From Parasitella parasitica (taxonomy: Eukaryota > Mucoromycota > Mucoromycetes > Mucorales > Mucoraceae): a DNA stretch of 64,000 nucleotides. Location: assembly GCA_025201805.1 (NCBI GenBank), contig MU619249.1, positions 1 to 64,000 of the forward strand, written 5' to 3'. The position numbers and the translations under genes are program-made. Each line of letters starts with the position of its first letter. Position 1 is the stretch's first letter. Positions 1-10,011 of this stretch are shown piece after piece. The notes beneath the pieces were generated by a model. The model saw nothing but the letters and a program-made list of their open reading frames with translations. It was not told the origin of the DNA and did not search any database.

Positions 1-102
1 GTGACGATATGAAATTAAAGCGATAATAAACTACTGGTTCATACTACAATGAGAAATAAACAAAAGCTAAAGCTACATTTTTATACGCAAATTTTACTTT
101 TT

Positions 103-270
103 TGAGCACATTTTTTTGAGTGTACGGGCACATTTTCACTTCATGAGCACATTTTTTCAAGCCTTTTGAGCGCAATTTTAAGCCTATGAAACTAGTAATT
201 TATGTGCTCATTTGAGCATAAAAATGTGATCATAAAATGTTTCAATTTTTGTTCTCGCATGAGCACATTT
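103..270. repeat. Degenerate TGAGCACATTTT repeats
   Basis: At least four spaced copies of a motif close to TGAGCACATTTT occur at about 103, 143, 166 (as TGAGCGCAATTTT) and 260. An inverted half-copy (TGTGCTCA followed by TTGAGCA) is near 203-220. The copies differ in spacing and sequence, so this is not a clean tandem array. The block lies directly 5' of the LINE ORF1 remnant and may be its 5' untranslated or promoter region. That link is inferred from position only. Confidence 0.45.
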
Positions 271-378
271 ATCGCCTTAACCTAGCTCGATAAGCACTTT
301 TTTTGGGTCTAAAAAATGTTCCCGTTCATGCACATCAATATTCTCATGAGAACATCGGCGAGGCCATAGTGCAATCAG

Positions 379-1298
379 TTGCTGAAACGCAAACGCAACA
401 ATGCACTCGAAGCGGCTTTAGCTCAGGCCGAACGTCGCATTGCCAAGTTGGAAGCTTCAGTTCACACTAATGTTGCACCAATAACAGTTGTATCCACGCC
501 TCAAGCAGCACCAACACGTGTACCCGCATCGCAGGTAACAACAACCACCAATGCACGTGCTGACGGCACTTCAGCTTCACAATGGGCCACCATCGCTACA
601 GCAGCTCCATCTTCAACTACTCCCAAGCGTTCTAGAACGGCAAAAACCTCTACTAAACGTAAAGCTCCTACGTTAGCCACCATAACTCGGTTTTACTCGT
701 CCCCTTCTGACTCTCACCGATTCCAATTTTTATATTTCAAGACTCGAGGTAGAGACTCCATCTCCAAAGTAAGAAAAGGATTTTCTGTCCTTGGCATCCA
801 AAAAGCCGGATCCTTAGCATTCACTACCCTGACAATCATCACATTGGTTTCCTTGTACATAACGATTATGCTCAGCACGTTATTGACTCCATGGCTAAAG
901 CTTCTACCACCGTGGAGGCTGATTTCGATCCTCTGTCTTCTTCGCTTCTTCGGGACCCAATGTATAACGGTAACAACGACACGGAGTTCCTGCAAACCGA
1001 GGCAACTCGTATTCACCAAGAACGACTAATTCGCATTGTCCAACGCATTCACGATCCTGATAGACAAATTGCTGTGGCTCGTAACTTTTGTTTCAAGCAC
1101 GCATGGATATCGGAATCTCAATATCAAATGCTTCACGATCTCATCAAACCTGCCAAACATACCTCAGCCTCCTCTCAAAAACCGAATGACGACGAGACCA
1201 TGACCGATGCCAACACATTAAACTCTACATTGATAACCTCTGCTACTTCTTCCTCTTTTACTAGCCCAGCTGAGGGCAACTCAGCCCCCATGGCCTAA
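379..1298 (+). pseudogene. LINE ORF1 remnant (frameshifted)
   Basis: The first open segment (about 379-800, no ATG at its start) encodes an Ala/Glu-rich coiled-coil stretch at its N-terminus, then a Ser/Thr-rich linker and a segment reading FKTRGRDSISKVRKG. Near 780-810 the conserved reading moves to another frame, which continues with IHYPDNHHIGFLVHNDYAQ and then runs from the Met codon at 891 to the stop at 1296-1298. The conserved text across the shift shows that one ORF has been broken by an indel. The family is the ORF1 (gag-like) protein of L1-type LINEs, presumed to bind element RNA. The mariner insertion starts only 14 nt after the stop codon. Confidence 0.65.
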
Positions 1299-1439
1299 TG
1301 AGTATTCATATACACTATTTCCGGAAAATAATCGCTCACAAAAAAAAAATTCGTTCACAATAAAAAAAAAATAAACCAATCAGAAAATAAATAAAAAATC
1401 GTTCACAAAAAAATTTAGACCTTCGTTTATTTATAGTGT

Positions 1440-2310
1440 GTGGAATCGGTATAAATTGTTATATGGATTCACGGAAAAAAATTATAATAAAAAAACAATA
1501 AAGTCAACTTGATAAGGTATAGGTTTTATTATCAAATCGACAGGTGTATCAAGCTGCCGTTCATCTACTGGCCAGGTAGATGAACCTTTATATACTTAAA
1601 CTGTAGATAAATGTTCTACTCTCGCAATTTAACATGTACGACAATACTGCGTAACTAGCATCTTAACTTTGTGCTAACCTACATATCAGCAGACTCAAGA
1701 TAACTTAAATATATTTGAGTCAGGAGATAGACTTTACCCGAGGTAGTACCCTGATCAATCTTCTATGCGAAGATTATTAATATTGATCCATAAGCGTATA
1801 TCATTCCTTGTATAGTCTTATCCAGTCTATATTAATAGTACATGTCTGAGTGTATATCACTTGGTATTCATCTTCGCATATATCGGTATATATAGCACGT
1901 CTATAGCATGTCATAAGCATATCTATAGCATTGCACATATTGTACAAGTCTGTAGTACATGATGTATCTGTAGCTAGTATCATGGATATAAGTATATGTC
2001 TTGTAGTGCGTATCTAGAAACTGGGAATACGCATCTGAAGCATAGATCTTATATAGCATAAGCTCGTAGCATATACTAAATCTAATAAATGTCTAAGGCT
2101 CGTGTCGAGATATAAGTATCAGTCTATAGCGTCATCCATCCTAATGGTGCCATCTCTAGCTTATAACTTATATAGTATAAATCTGTATTGCACATCTTAT
2201 TATCTGTGCGCATATGTAGTTTATATCAATTTAAGGTAACTGGATGAATCTAGAAGTGGAATGCAGATCATCATGGTGAATGTATTTCACATAGTGGACG
2301 AAATGAGCGA
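1440..2310. other. Non-coding interior of mariner 1 (possible nested insert)
   Basis: This 870-bp stretch separates the left inverted repeat from the 3' end of the transposase remnant. Such spacing is unusual, because Tc1/mariner transposases normally end close to the TIR. It is AT-rich with many short TATA/GTATAT strings and has no convincing coding frame. A near-perfect palindrome lies at 1559-1585 (arms GTTCATCTAC and GTAGATGAAC around TGGCCAG). It could be a decayed nested insertion or captured flanking DNA. I cannot tell which. Confidence 0.4.
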
Positions 2311-2314
2311 AGCA

Positions 2315-3135
2315 TTAAAGTGGCTTTCTGTTCAAGCAATCATCAAACTTACCGAGGGAGTAGCGGCAGAAACCTTGAAGGTCACTGAGCAAAACGTTGT
2401 TGCACGCATCTCGGAGTCTTGACGTCAAGGTCTCTCGCTTGAGTTTACTTTTAGCCACTGACCAAAACTGTTCAATAGGGTTCAATTCAGACGAGTATGA
2501 AGGAAGATATAAACAACGGTAACCACGGTCTTCGATATATTTCTGTATATCTTCGTGCTTGTGAATGGGGGCGTTATCCATTATTAGGTAATAATCTTTA
2601 AACTCTGGATGTTGATCCATGACGTCCATACAGAGGATGGCTTTTTGTCAATAAAGTTAATTAAAAATTGTTGATGTTCCTCTGTAAGAACAGGGGGTCT
2701 ACCGGCCTTTCTGCCACTTCCACTTTGTCTCGGTTCCATTTCCTCATCTCCAGCGAGCTCAGCTTTCTTTTTCCATGTTTGTGCCGTACTTTGAGGCACT
2801 TTTATTTCCTGAGCAGCGGCGCGTACACTCATCCCTTTCTCATAAATTAGGTAAAAAAAGTAGTTTTTGGCCTCAAGCTTATAACTTCGGTGGATTCTTT
2901 TATTTTCAGGGCTGTTATCTGTTTTCTCTTCGTTCTCCATATCCGCTTGTTCCTGAACTTGTTCAATCTTTACTGGTTTTTCAGGTGGTTTCAAATCCAA
3001 GTACATGTGGAGGTAATTAGTAACATCCTCGAGAGAATATTCTAATTCATCAACTTCCATTTCAAGAACTGCAACTTGTTCGTCTTCTTCATTGTTAAGG
3101 TTTCCTTTACCATCTTCATATATAAATTGGTCCAT
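2315..3135 (-). pseudogene. DD34E Tc1/mariner transposase, middle deleted
   Basis: Two overlapping open segments on the minus strand encode the two ends of one transposase. The N-terminal part (3135 down to about 2640) has an acidic leader with a motif reading LEDVTNYLHMYLDLKPPEK and a helix-turn-helix of the type GMSVRAAAQEIKVPQSTAQTW. The C-terminal part (2629-2315) starts just before the second catalytic Asp (IMDNAPIH) and includes the third catalytic residue in ELNPIEQFW, 34 residues later. The second DNA-binding helix and the first catalytic Asp region are missing, and the halves are in different frames. The product would therefore be inactive. The acidic leader resembles that of the element at 8372-9982, so the two families are related. 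Confidence 0.85.
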
Positions 3136-3474
3136 TGTTGAATTAGCTTTTTTTTTCGAAAAGTGAACGAAAATATTTACTGCGAGTGATCAGTATTCAT
3201 ATTTTTTTGTGAACTATCTTTTAATTTTTTTGTGAACGATTTTTTATTTATTTTCTGATTGGTTTATTTTTTTTATTGTGAACGAATTTTTTTTTTTTTT
3301 TTTTTTTAAACATTTCACCTTTATCATCTTCAATTATGAATTTTAACAAACAAAAAAACAAAAAAACAAAATAGAAATAAATGCACCAATTTTCTTTTGT
3401 TGTGAGCGATTATTTTCCGGAAATAGTGTAGATACAAATAACTATGAAAATATTATCCCCACTTATGTTACTGA

Positions 3475-6400
3475 CTCTACTTCTTCTATGCACCCTAGAA
3501 ATTCAAATATCGGTTCGCTCAATTGTCGAAGCTTGAGCAAACCCTCCAAACCTGAAACCAGCTCTCAATTCATTCGTTAACTACGCTCTTTACAACTGGA
3601 TATACTTTACGTTCAGGAATCCCATGCTATCCCCACTATTCAGGATCAATTACAGTAAATATGCAACTGGAAGCTACTTCGACATTATGGACCACTCATT
3701 GCGGTATTATATCATTCAATCCTTTACTAACTCTTCATTACTTAAACACTGATCTCGATGACCGCATTATTGCCTGCACAGTAGTTCATGCAAATGCTCT
3801 TTTTCCACCTATTGCACTCGTTAATATCTATGCTCCTGCTAACTACGCAATTCGTAACCGATTTTACCAACAACTTCTCACTCTCCCGATCTTTTCCTTC
3901 CCAGCACCCCAACCGACATTTCAACATGATTCGGCTACAGTGGCAACCACATCGTATGACCCTCTCATCACTCCGATGATTGTCTTAAGGGACTTTAACT
4001 ACCATCGTACATCTTCTAATCACGATGTTACGGACAACTCTTCCGAGTCATTCTTTTCCAATCCTTTAGATTCTAGCGTTAACACACCAACATCTTCCTA
4101 AGATTGTTGGCACCAATTACTCATGAATCACTTTTTCGAATGTACTCATTCTCGGGAAGAAGGCCCCTTACTACCCACCTTTCGTCGCGGAAACTGTCAA
4201 TCGACCATTGATTATTTCTTTGCCTCTCCAGTCCTTCAACAACACCTACATTCCTCTGATATTCAATTCATGGCGTCTGAATGGACTGATCATGCTATGT
4301 TCCGTACTCGCTTTGTCTTTCATTCTGATCAACAGGGACCTGGACTTTGGCGAGCTAACCCCCATCTAAATACTAATCAATATTTTGTTGATACCTTATT
4401 TACTGAGCTCGATTCCTTTTTTACTAACCTTAGTTTAGAATCTATTGTTAACACCAACGCCTTTATACCTATTTCTACTCCTCAGGAGAATTGGGATGAT
4501 CTCAAAACTCTGGTGAAACATGTCGCTCAAAAAATCGGTCGTCATAAATGTAGCTGGCGGGCTAGACTCATCAAACGTTTGCAAAATAAACGCAAACGAT
4601 TACTCAAGCAGCAAATTCCACCTCACGACTCCAACGACCTGCTTCAAGCTATTGAGGAACAGCTAAGCCTATTACAAACCAAAGCTGCGCAAGATCAAGC
4701 TCTCCGTGCTGGCAAACATTGGCGCTAACAGGGGGAAACCTCTGCCGGGTACTTGAAACGCACCATTACATCTCGAGCTGTCAAACATTCTACCGAGAGA
4801 CTCATTCATCCTAAAACTAACAACCTGTCTACCACTCCGGAGAGTAAGCATTCTGCTGCATTTGCCTTTTACGATAAATTATTTTCTCCAGACAACGTTG
4901 ATGCAGAACGTATCCGACAACTATGCCAAACAATTTCTGATCAGGACACCCTCAATGAATCCACTTTCGGCTCTTTACAGCGTCCATTCACCATTTTAGA
5001 TCTTCATGAGGGTGCATCACGCACCTCCTTACATTCTAGTCTTGGTGTAGATGGCATCCCGTATGCTATTCTACAGGTCGTTTTCCAACACGCTGCAGCT
5101 GCAAAGTTGGCGGTTAAAGTATTTAATAACGCACTAACCCTAGGAATCTTTCCTGACAGCTGGCTATGCACTTGCATGTGTCTTTTACCCAAGTCTGGCG
5201 ATCTGTCTAATATGAAGAATTGGCGACCACTTTCAATGATCTGCTGTGACGCCAAGATCTTTACTTACACACTTAACCATCGTCTTATGCCATTTCTGTC
5301 GAAATTGATATGTTCTCAACAATCAGGCTTCATGCCGGGAAGGTTCATTGGTGACAATGGCCTTACCCTTCAACTCACAAAACTAATTGCTAACCAAAAC
5401 TCATCCGATTGTATCGCTCTTCTTCTAGATCAGGAGAAGGCTTATGACCGTGTTCATCACCCCCACCTACTTATAGGCTGTCATGCAACGTTTCAACATT
5501 CCTTCATCACTAATCCATAGCCTACTCACTCTCCTTTTCTCAACCCGAATTCATATGAATATCAATGGCCACATCTCTGAGTCATTTATCACCCAACAAC
5601 GCGGTATTCGGCAAGGAGATCCCATCTCACCTTTACTCTTTAATATAGCCTTTGATCCATTCCTTCGTTCCATACAATTAATTCCGAAGCTGACATTTCT
5701 TCTCCTACCACAAGTATAGAAGACCTTTCAGATTTGCTTCAACTTTTGTTCGATGCTCCAGAGACATCAGAAGCGTCTGCCTCCCATTCTACTACTACTC
5801 CTGCAACTTCATCAGCAGTGAAAATTCTGGCTTATGCTGACGACACTCTCGTCTACTTGAGGGACACCTCTGATTTTCAACTTCTCCTAACAGCTATCAA
5901 CACTTATATGAAAGCCTCTAACTCCTTGTTGAATTACCATAAAACAACAGCCCTCTCCTTATCAGGTAAGCCCCATCCTACTTGGCAGGACCGGCTACTC
6001 TCACAAGGAATCAACGTCTGGCATGATCGCACATCTCCCTCACCACTTACCTATCTCGGATATTCCATTTGCTCCAGTATATCTCAAGGTAATACTGCCT
6101 ATCAGAAACTATATACATCTATTCAGTCTTCAATTTCCTTCCATTCTCAACGAAATGTCTCCATTCGGGGCCGGGTAACTATTCTTAATACTCTCATTTT
6201 TTCAAAGCTATGGTATGTTTTACGTTTATCTACTTTCACTCGAGCCCAATTACTTTCATTCCGAAGCCTGGGCACCTTCTTCATTAACCATCGTATTTCC
6301 CTAGACTCTCTTTCAATACTCTCCAGCAACCGCGAGATCAAGGTGGCCTCGGTCTTCTCGATCCTCTGCGACAACAACAAGCTTTACAATGGCGGTGGGT

Positions 6401-7693
6401 GTGTCCCACTCTACTCTCTACCATGCGATCTCTTCTCCTTCGACAATATACCGTTCCAATGCTTCCTTTTCTGCTACACACTCTCTCGTGGCTATATGTT
6501 TTGCCAACCTTTCCAAATTATACTGTATGTATTACTTTCTGTTTCCAACTACCCGTCATTCACGATGGTGTCCTCGCCAACCCTTTCCTTCTCAGGCTTA
6601 CCTCAATCCATTCGCTAACTTCCAATCATGTCTTTCTGCATTTCCCGCGGATGTATTTAATCCTGGCTCCATTGATGCTGCAACAAGTTTAATTTTACCT
6701 TTACATGAAATTCTTCTTACATCTCCTCCTACTAATCATCCTCTTCCTAACAACTTTGTCCCTCCAGGTCAGGCACTATCCAACTCCCCTGGTTCTAAAG
6801 TCCTTCTCGTTAACGACGTATTTCACTATGATGTTGAAATGCAGGCGCTACGTGTTCGATCTTCTTTTCCCCGATCTGCGCGCCACCCTACCGTCGAAAC
6901 GTATTGCTCATTTGATAATATCCCAATCCTTACTGTTGAAACCTTTTTCCATCAGCTTTGCTTCCCTCAAGCTGTCCCCACTCTGGACGCACAAACACCT
7001 ACCACCTTATACCCCACATGCCGCCGTCTCCTGATCCGACGGTCGCCCTCTTCCACTTCATCAGCTTCCTCTCCTCAAGCTTCCCGCCGAATACCCCTTA
7101 ACAGTATTCGTCGGTTTAAACAAATCACTCTCATTACACCAGTTTCTGCATCGGCACCCCTCCTCCAACCTTTTCAATGGAAATGGGTTTGGAAAATACC
7201 CATGCCACTTTCTGCTCGCACAGTGTGGTATCGATCTATTCATGGTAAAATACCTTCACGTTCTTTACTGCATCGGCTCATGCCTCAAACACATACTTCC
7301 TCTCATTGCACTCTTTGCCTTGATCCTGCAGTCGAGGATCTACAACATCTTTTTTTCCTTTGCCCCCAGAAAATTGAAATCTGGAGTGCAATAGTTCTTC
7401 CACACATATCTTCAATTCATATCTCTAATACTGACTTACATCAACATCTCCTTTCGTTACTTCATTTATCCCCTTCCTATTCTGTCGACCGAGTCGAATC
7501 GTTACCTCACTCGCGTCTCTCGATGATTTGTCAAATATTTGCAATCACTCTCTTAACAATATGGCAAGCTCATTGGCGTTGGATTTTTGACCGTGCTCCT
7601 CTTCTCTCATCAACCGTTATCCGTAGTATAACTCGTTCTTTGAACCGCTTGTGTTGTATCCACATAAAGGCTACATACATATGTCATATCTAA
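3475..7693 (+). pseudogene. LINE ORF2 remnant: endonuclease, reverse transcriptase, zf-RVT
   Basis: Reading across frames gives one decayed polyprotein. The endonuclease begins with NIGSLNCRSLS near 3500, has the catalytic-Glu segment YVQESH near 3610, then VNIYAPAN (3830) and SEWTDHAMF (4280). An in-frame stop lies near 3579, and the usual GDFN motif reads RDFN. The reverse transcriptase shows LLLDQEKAYDRV (5425), GIRQGDPISP (5610) and YADD (5835). A C-terminal segment with SARTVWYRSIHGKIPSR and a Cys/His cluster (7210-7360) fits the RVT zinc-binding domain. Frameshifts near 4090, 4730, 5500, 5690 and 6370 separate the parts. The element is dead, and the domain order is that of L1/Tad-like LINEs. 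Confidence 0.85.
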
Positions 7694-7696
7694 CTT

Positions 7697-8369
7697 AGTC
7701 ATAATGCACAGATCATGATATTAATTTTTGGTAATTCTTTTACAAATAAGGAATAAGCTACAAGTTGTAATTGGACCTCTTGCAAGGTTCCAAGCTTATT
7801 CAAAGAATACATTTAGATCAGATCGCGGGGTGTCGGGAAGACATCCTACCCAATCTTCTCTTTAATGTAAAATAGAAAGATAGGTCTGTTCTGGAAATGC
7901 TGTGATTTAATAAGGTTTGACACTTCTTGTCAAACATCAGATGTTATGTGGAAAAACATTGATTGGGATATATTTTAGTATAAATAGAGATCATATCTTA
8001 TGTCAATAAAAGTCTTCAGTTTTGTATCTGGTTTTATTCAGAAAAGTCTTATTACTTTATACAAATCATACTTTACATAACATTACGCTGCGCCCTTTGA
8101 CACTGGCACAACAGCTTGTTGGAAGCTGAATTCAATCTTGATACGTAGAGACTCAATTTGTTTTATTTCACTTCAATCTTACTTCTTCCTGCTCTTTAAA
8201 TACACCTCCCCAGTCCTTTTAGTTTAATTATTTTGAGGACTTTAAATAGAACCAGAACTAATTTCCCAAAAAAAAAAAAAAAAAAACTTGTAGCTTATTC
8301 CTTATTTGTAAAAGAATTACCAACAATTAATATCATGATACGTGCATTATGACTAAGTTAGATATGACT
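7697..8369. repeat. Inverted repeat of the LINE 3' end
   Basis: About 70 bp at 7697-7765 (just after the LINE ORF2 end, through GGAATAAGCTACAAG) recurs as a close reverse complement at 8287-8365. The arms differ at only a few positions and enclose about 520 bp, including an LTR-like sequence. The right arm is the 3' end of a second, oppositely oriented LINE fragment. On that fragment's sense strand the repeat is followed by a run of about 20 T rather than A. Confidence 0.75.
7942..8082 (+). mobile_element. Candidate short LTR (solo or remnant)
   Basis: A 141-bp segment begins TGTTATG and ends CATAACA, a 7-bp inverted repeat with the TG...CA ends of retrotransposon LTRs. Inside are a TATA-like box (TATAAATAG, 7979-7987) and a polyadenylation-like AATAAA (8005-8010), in the order expected for a U3-R-U5 unit. 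No 5-bp target duplication is visible (TCAGA against TTACG). No second LTR or gag/pol sequence is present. It is either a decayed solo LTR or a chance resemblance. Confidence 0.4.
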
Positions 8370-8371
8370 TA

Positions 8372-9982
8372 CACTATTTCCCAAAATGATTGGGACACTT
8401 TTTGAAAACGCAAGAAACAAAATTAAAAAACAGATGGAACAATTCTCGAATTTGATTTGCATAAAAATAAAAGTTAGCTCGAGACACTTGAGGAATATGA
8501 ATGGGACACGAGACAAAGTCAGAGAATTTTCATCTTCACAATCAAAATGACTATCTACAAATTCTATCAAGAGGATGGTGTAAATCCTCCAATAGACGAA
8601 TATGGAAACGAGCCTGTTAACATGGAAGTAGACGATATGAACTATCCACTAGGGGACATCACAAACTACCGTACCTATATCGACGGAAAATCTGCTGAAA
8701 AGGGGAAACTTGCTCGCGACGTTGAGATGAAGAATGTTGGACATAAGAAGACGTCTATTCATACACATAATGTTTATACTGAACAAGATAAGGCTAGATT
8801 CTTCAGCTTTGTATATAATGATGATATGACTGCCGGTAAAGCTGCTAAAGCTGCCAACATACCTCGGTCTACTGCATATCGATGGTATAAAGAGGACCAA
8901 GACAAAATCAAAAACAGAAGCGGTGTTGGCGAAAACACTACTGGTTCAGCTGATGAGAAGAAGAAAATTGGCCGATCAAAACACCTCAACGATGACCAAA
9001 AGGACCACTTGAAGAAAGAATTTGTGGATAACCCATCTGCGACTATAAACCAGGCCATGGAAAGTCTAATCGAAGTTTTTCCCGGCTTAAAGGTTAGCAA
9101 GTCGTCGATCCACCGATATATGGTCAATGACTGTGCCTTGTCCTTCAAGAAAGCCCATTTCCACTCGAAGGAAAGAAACTCCCCTGAAAGCATTTCAAGA
9201 CGCTACGAATGGGTGAAGAGATGGGAGCAAACAGATATGGACTACATGTCGAATTGCGTCTTTCTTGATGAATCTGCTTTCCATGTCAACCTGAAGCGAA
9301 CAATGGCTTGGTCTGAGAAAGGTACCCGCGCTGAGGTAGTTGTTCCCTCAACGAGGGCCGAAACCACAACTATTTTTGGCGCAGTAAGTGTTTGGGGTGT
9401 CATCAATGTTCAAGTAAGAATACCAGGCGTCTCTAAGGATCTGGGGGTACGGTAACAGGACATTTTTTGAATTTTGTAGCTAAGACACTAGACGTTCTGG
9501 ACTAGGATGAGAGGTTCAAAGGCTTCTATATCATAATGGATAACGCGCCTATTCATACAGCCGACGTCATTGAAAGATATATCGTTCAGCGAGGCTATAG
9601 GTGTGTATATCTTCCTCCATACTCTCCAGAGCTAAACCCCATCGAACAATTTTGGCATGTCGTAAAAAGCAAGCTGAAAAGAGAAAAGCTATTGGCAAGC
9701 GAGAATCTCACTAGCAGGATAGCTGATGCATGCAATAGTGTTTTTTATAACGATCTTGAAAGATCTGTCCGTTATTCTGTTAACAAGTTCAAGGTATGCT
9801 TGAATAAACAACCTTTGTAGTATGGGATACTCGAAACTCGTAATTTGTCTCATTCATTTTCCTCAAGTGTCTCGAGCTAACTTTTTTTTTTGTGCCAATC
9901 AAATTCGAGAACTGTCTCATCTGATTTTTAATTTCGTCTCTTGCGTTTTCAAAAAGTGTCCCAATCATTTTGGGAAATAGTG
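8372..9982 (+). mobile_element. Tc1/mariner element 2, nearly intact
   Basis: Terminal inverted repeats of roughly 150 bp begin CACTATTTCCCAAAATGATT. The right end is its reverse complement with scattered differences. TA target duplications flank both ends (8370-8371 and 9983-9984). A plus-strand DD34E transposase fills the interior with one frameshift and one stop codon. The first ten TIR bases and the acidic transposase leader are shared with the element at 1313-3428, but the rest of the TIR differs, so these are two related families. Both elements inserted into LINE sequence. Confidence 0.92.
8547..9820 (+). pseudogene. DD34E Tc1/mariner transposase (one frameshift, one stop)
   Basis: The reading opens at the ATG at 8547. 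It has an acidic leader containing YPLGDITNYR, then a helix-turn-helix (MTAGKAAKAANIPRSTAYRW), a second DNA-binding region, and the first catalytic Asp in CVFLDESAFHVNLKR (about 9262). The frame is lost near 9436. The correct reading resumes with TGHFLNFVAKTLDVLD, meets a TAG near 9504-9508, and continues through the second Asp (IMDNAPIH, 9535) and the third residue (ELNPIEQFW, 34 residues on) to the stop at 9820. All three catalytic residues remain, so inactivation looks recent. The product would cut and paste the element at TA sites. Confidence 0.9.
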
Positions 9983-10011
9983 TATGTAGTCTTTATATGG
10001 ATACAACAATT

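Larger units (their letters stand above)
1313..3428 (-). mobile_element. Tc1/mariner element 1, internally deleted
   Basis: Terminal inverted repeats begin CACTATTTCCGGAAAATAAT and are identical for about 29 nt at both ends. A TA target duplication flanks them (1311-1312 and 3429-3430). Inside each end the motif GTTCACAA recurs several times (for example 1350 and 1401 on the left), as expected of transposase-binding repeats. The only coding sequence is a broken DD34E transposase on the minus strand. About 870 bp between the left TIR and the transposase carries no recognisable gene. The element inserted between ORF1 and ORF2 of the LINE. A copy lacking the middle of its transposase can move only if another copy supplies the enzyme. 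Confidence 0.9.
379..7760 (+). mobile_element. Decayed L1-like LINE, split by a mariner insertion
   Basis: A non-LTR retrotransposon copy. A coiled-coil ORF1 remnant (379-1298) is followed, after a 2.1-kb Tc1/mariner insertion (1313-3428), by an ORF2 remnant. ORF2 has an apurinic-type endonuclease, a reverse transcriptase with the YADD catalytic motif and a C-terminal RVT zinc-knuckle region, ending near 7693. A short AT-rich 3' tail reaches about 7760. Several frameshifts and stops make it non-functional. The left boundary is uncertain because the window starts close by. Similar LINEs are abundant in Mucorales, where one group marks pericentromeres; whether this copy belongs there cannot be judged from the sequence. 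Confidence 0.85.
8287..10009 (-). mobile_element. 5'-truncated LINE 3' fragment, split by mariner 2
   Basis: On the minus strand, 10009-9985 joined to 8369-8287 matches the end of the first LINE (about 7650-7760). Shared strings include TTGTATCCA/ATAAAG, CATATCTAACTTAGTCATAA and GGAATAAGCTACAAG. The match stops near 10010, so only about 110 bp of LINE is present, a typical 5'-truncated copy. The mariner at 8372-9982 inserted into it at a TA. The T-rich end on its sense strand is unusual and unexplained. Confidence 0.7.

Noticed and set aside
1801-1983. 60-codon minus-strand frame in the mariner 1 interior
   Set aside because: Low-complexity TATA-rich text without similarity.
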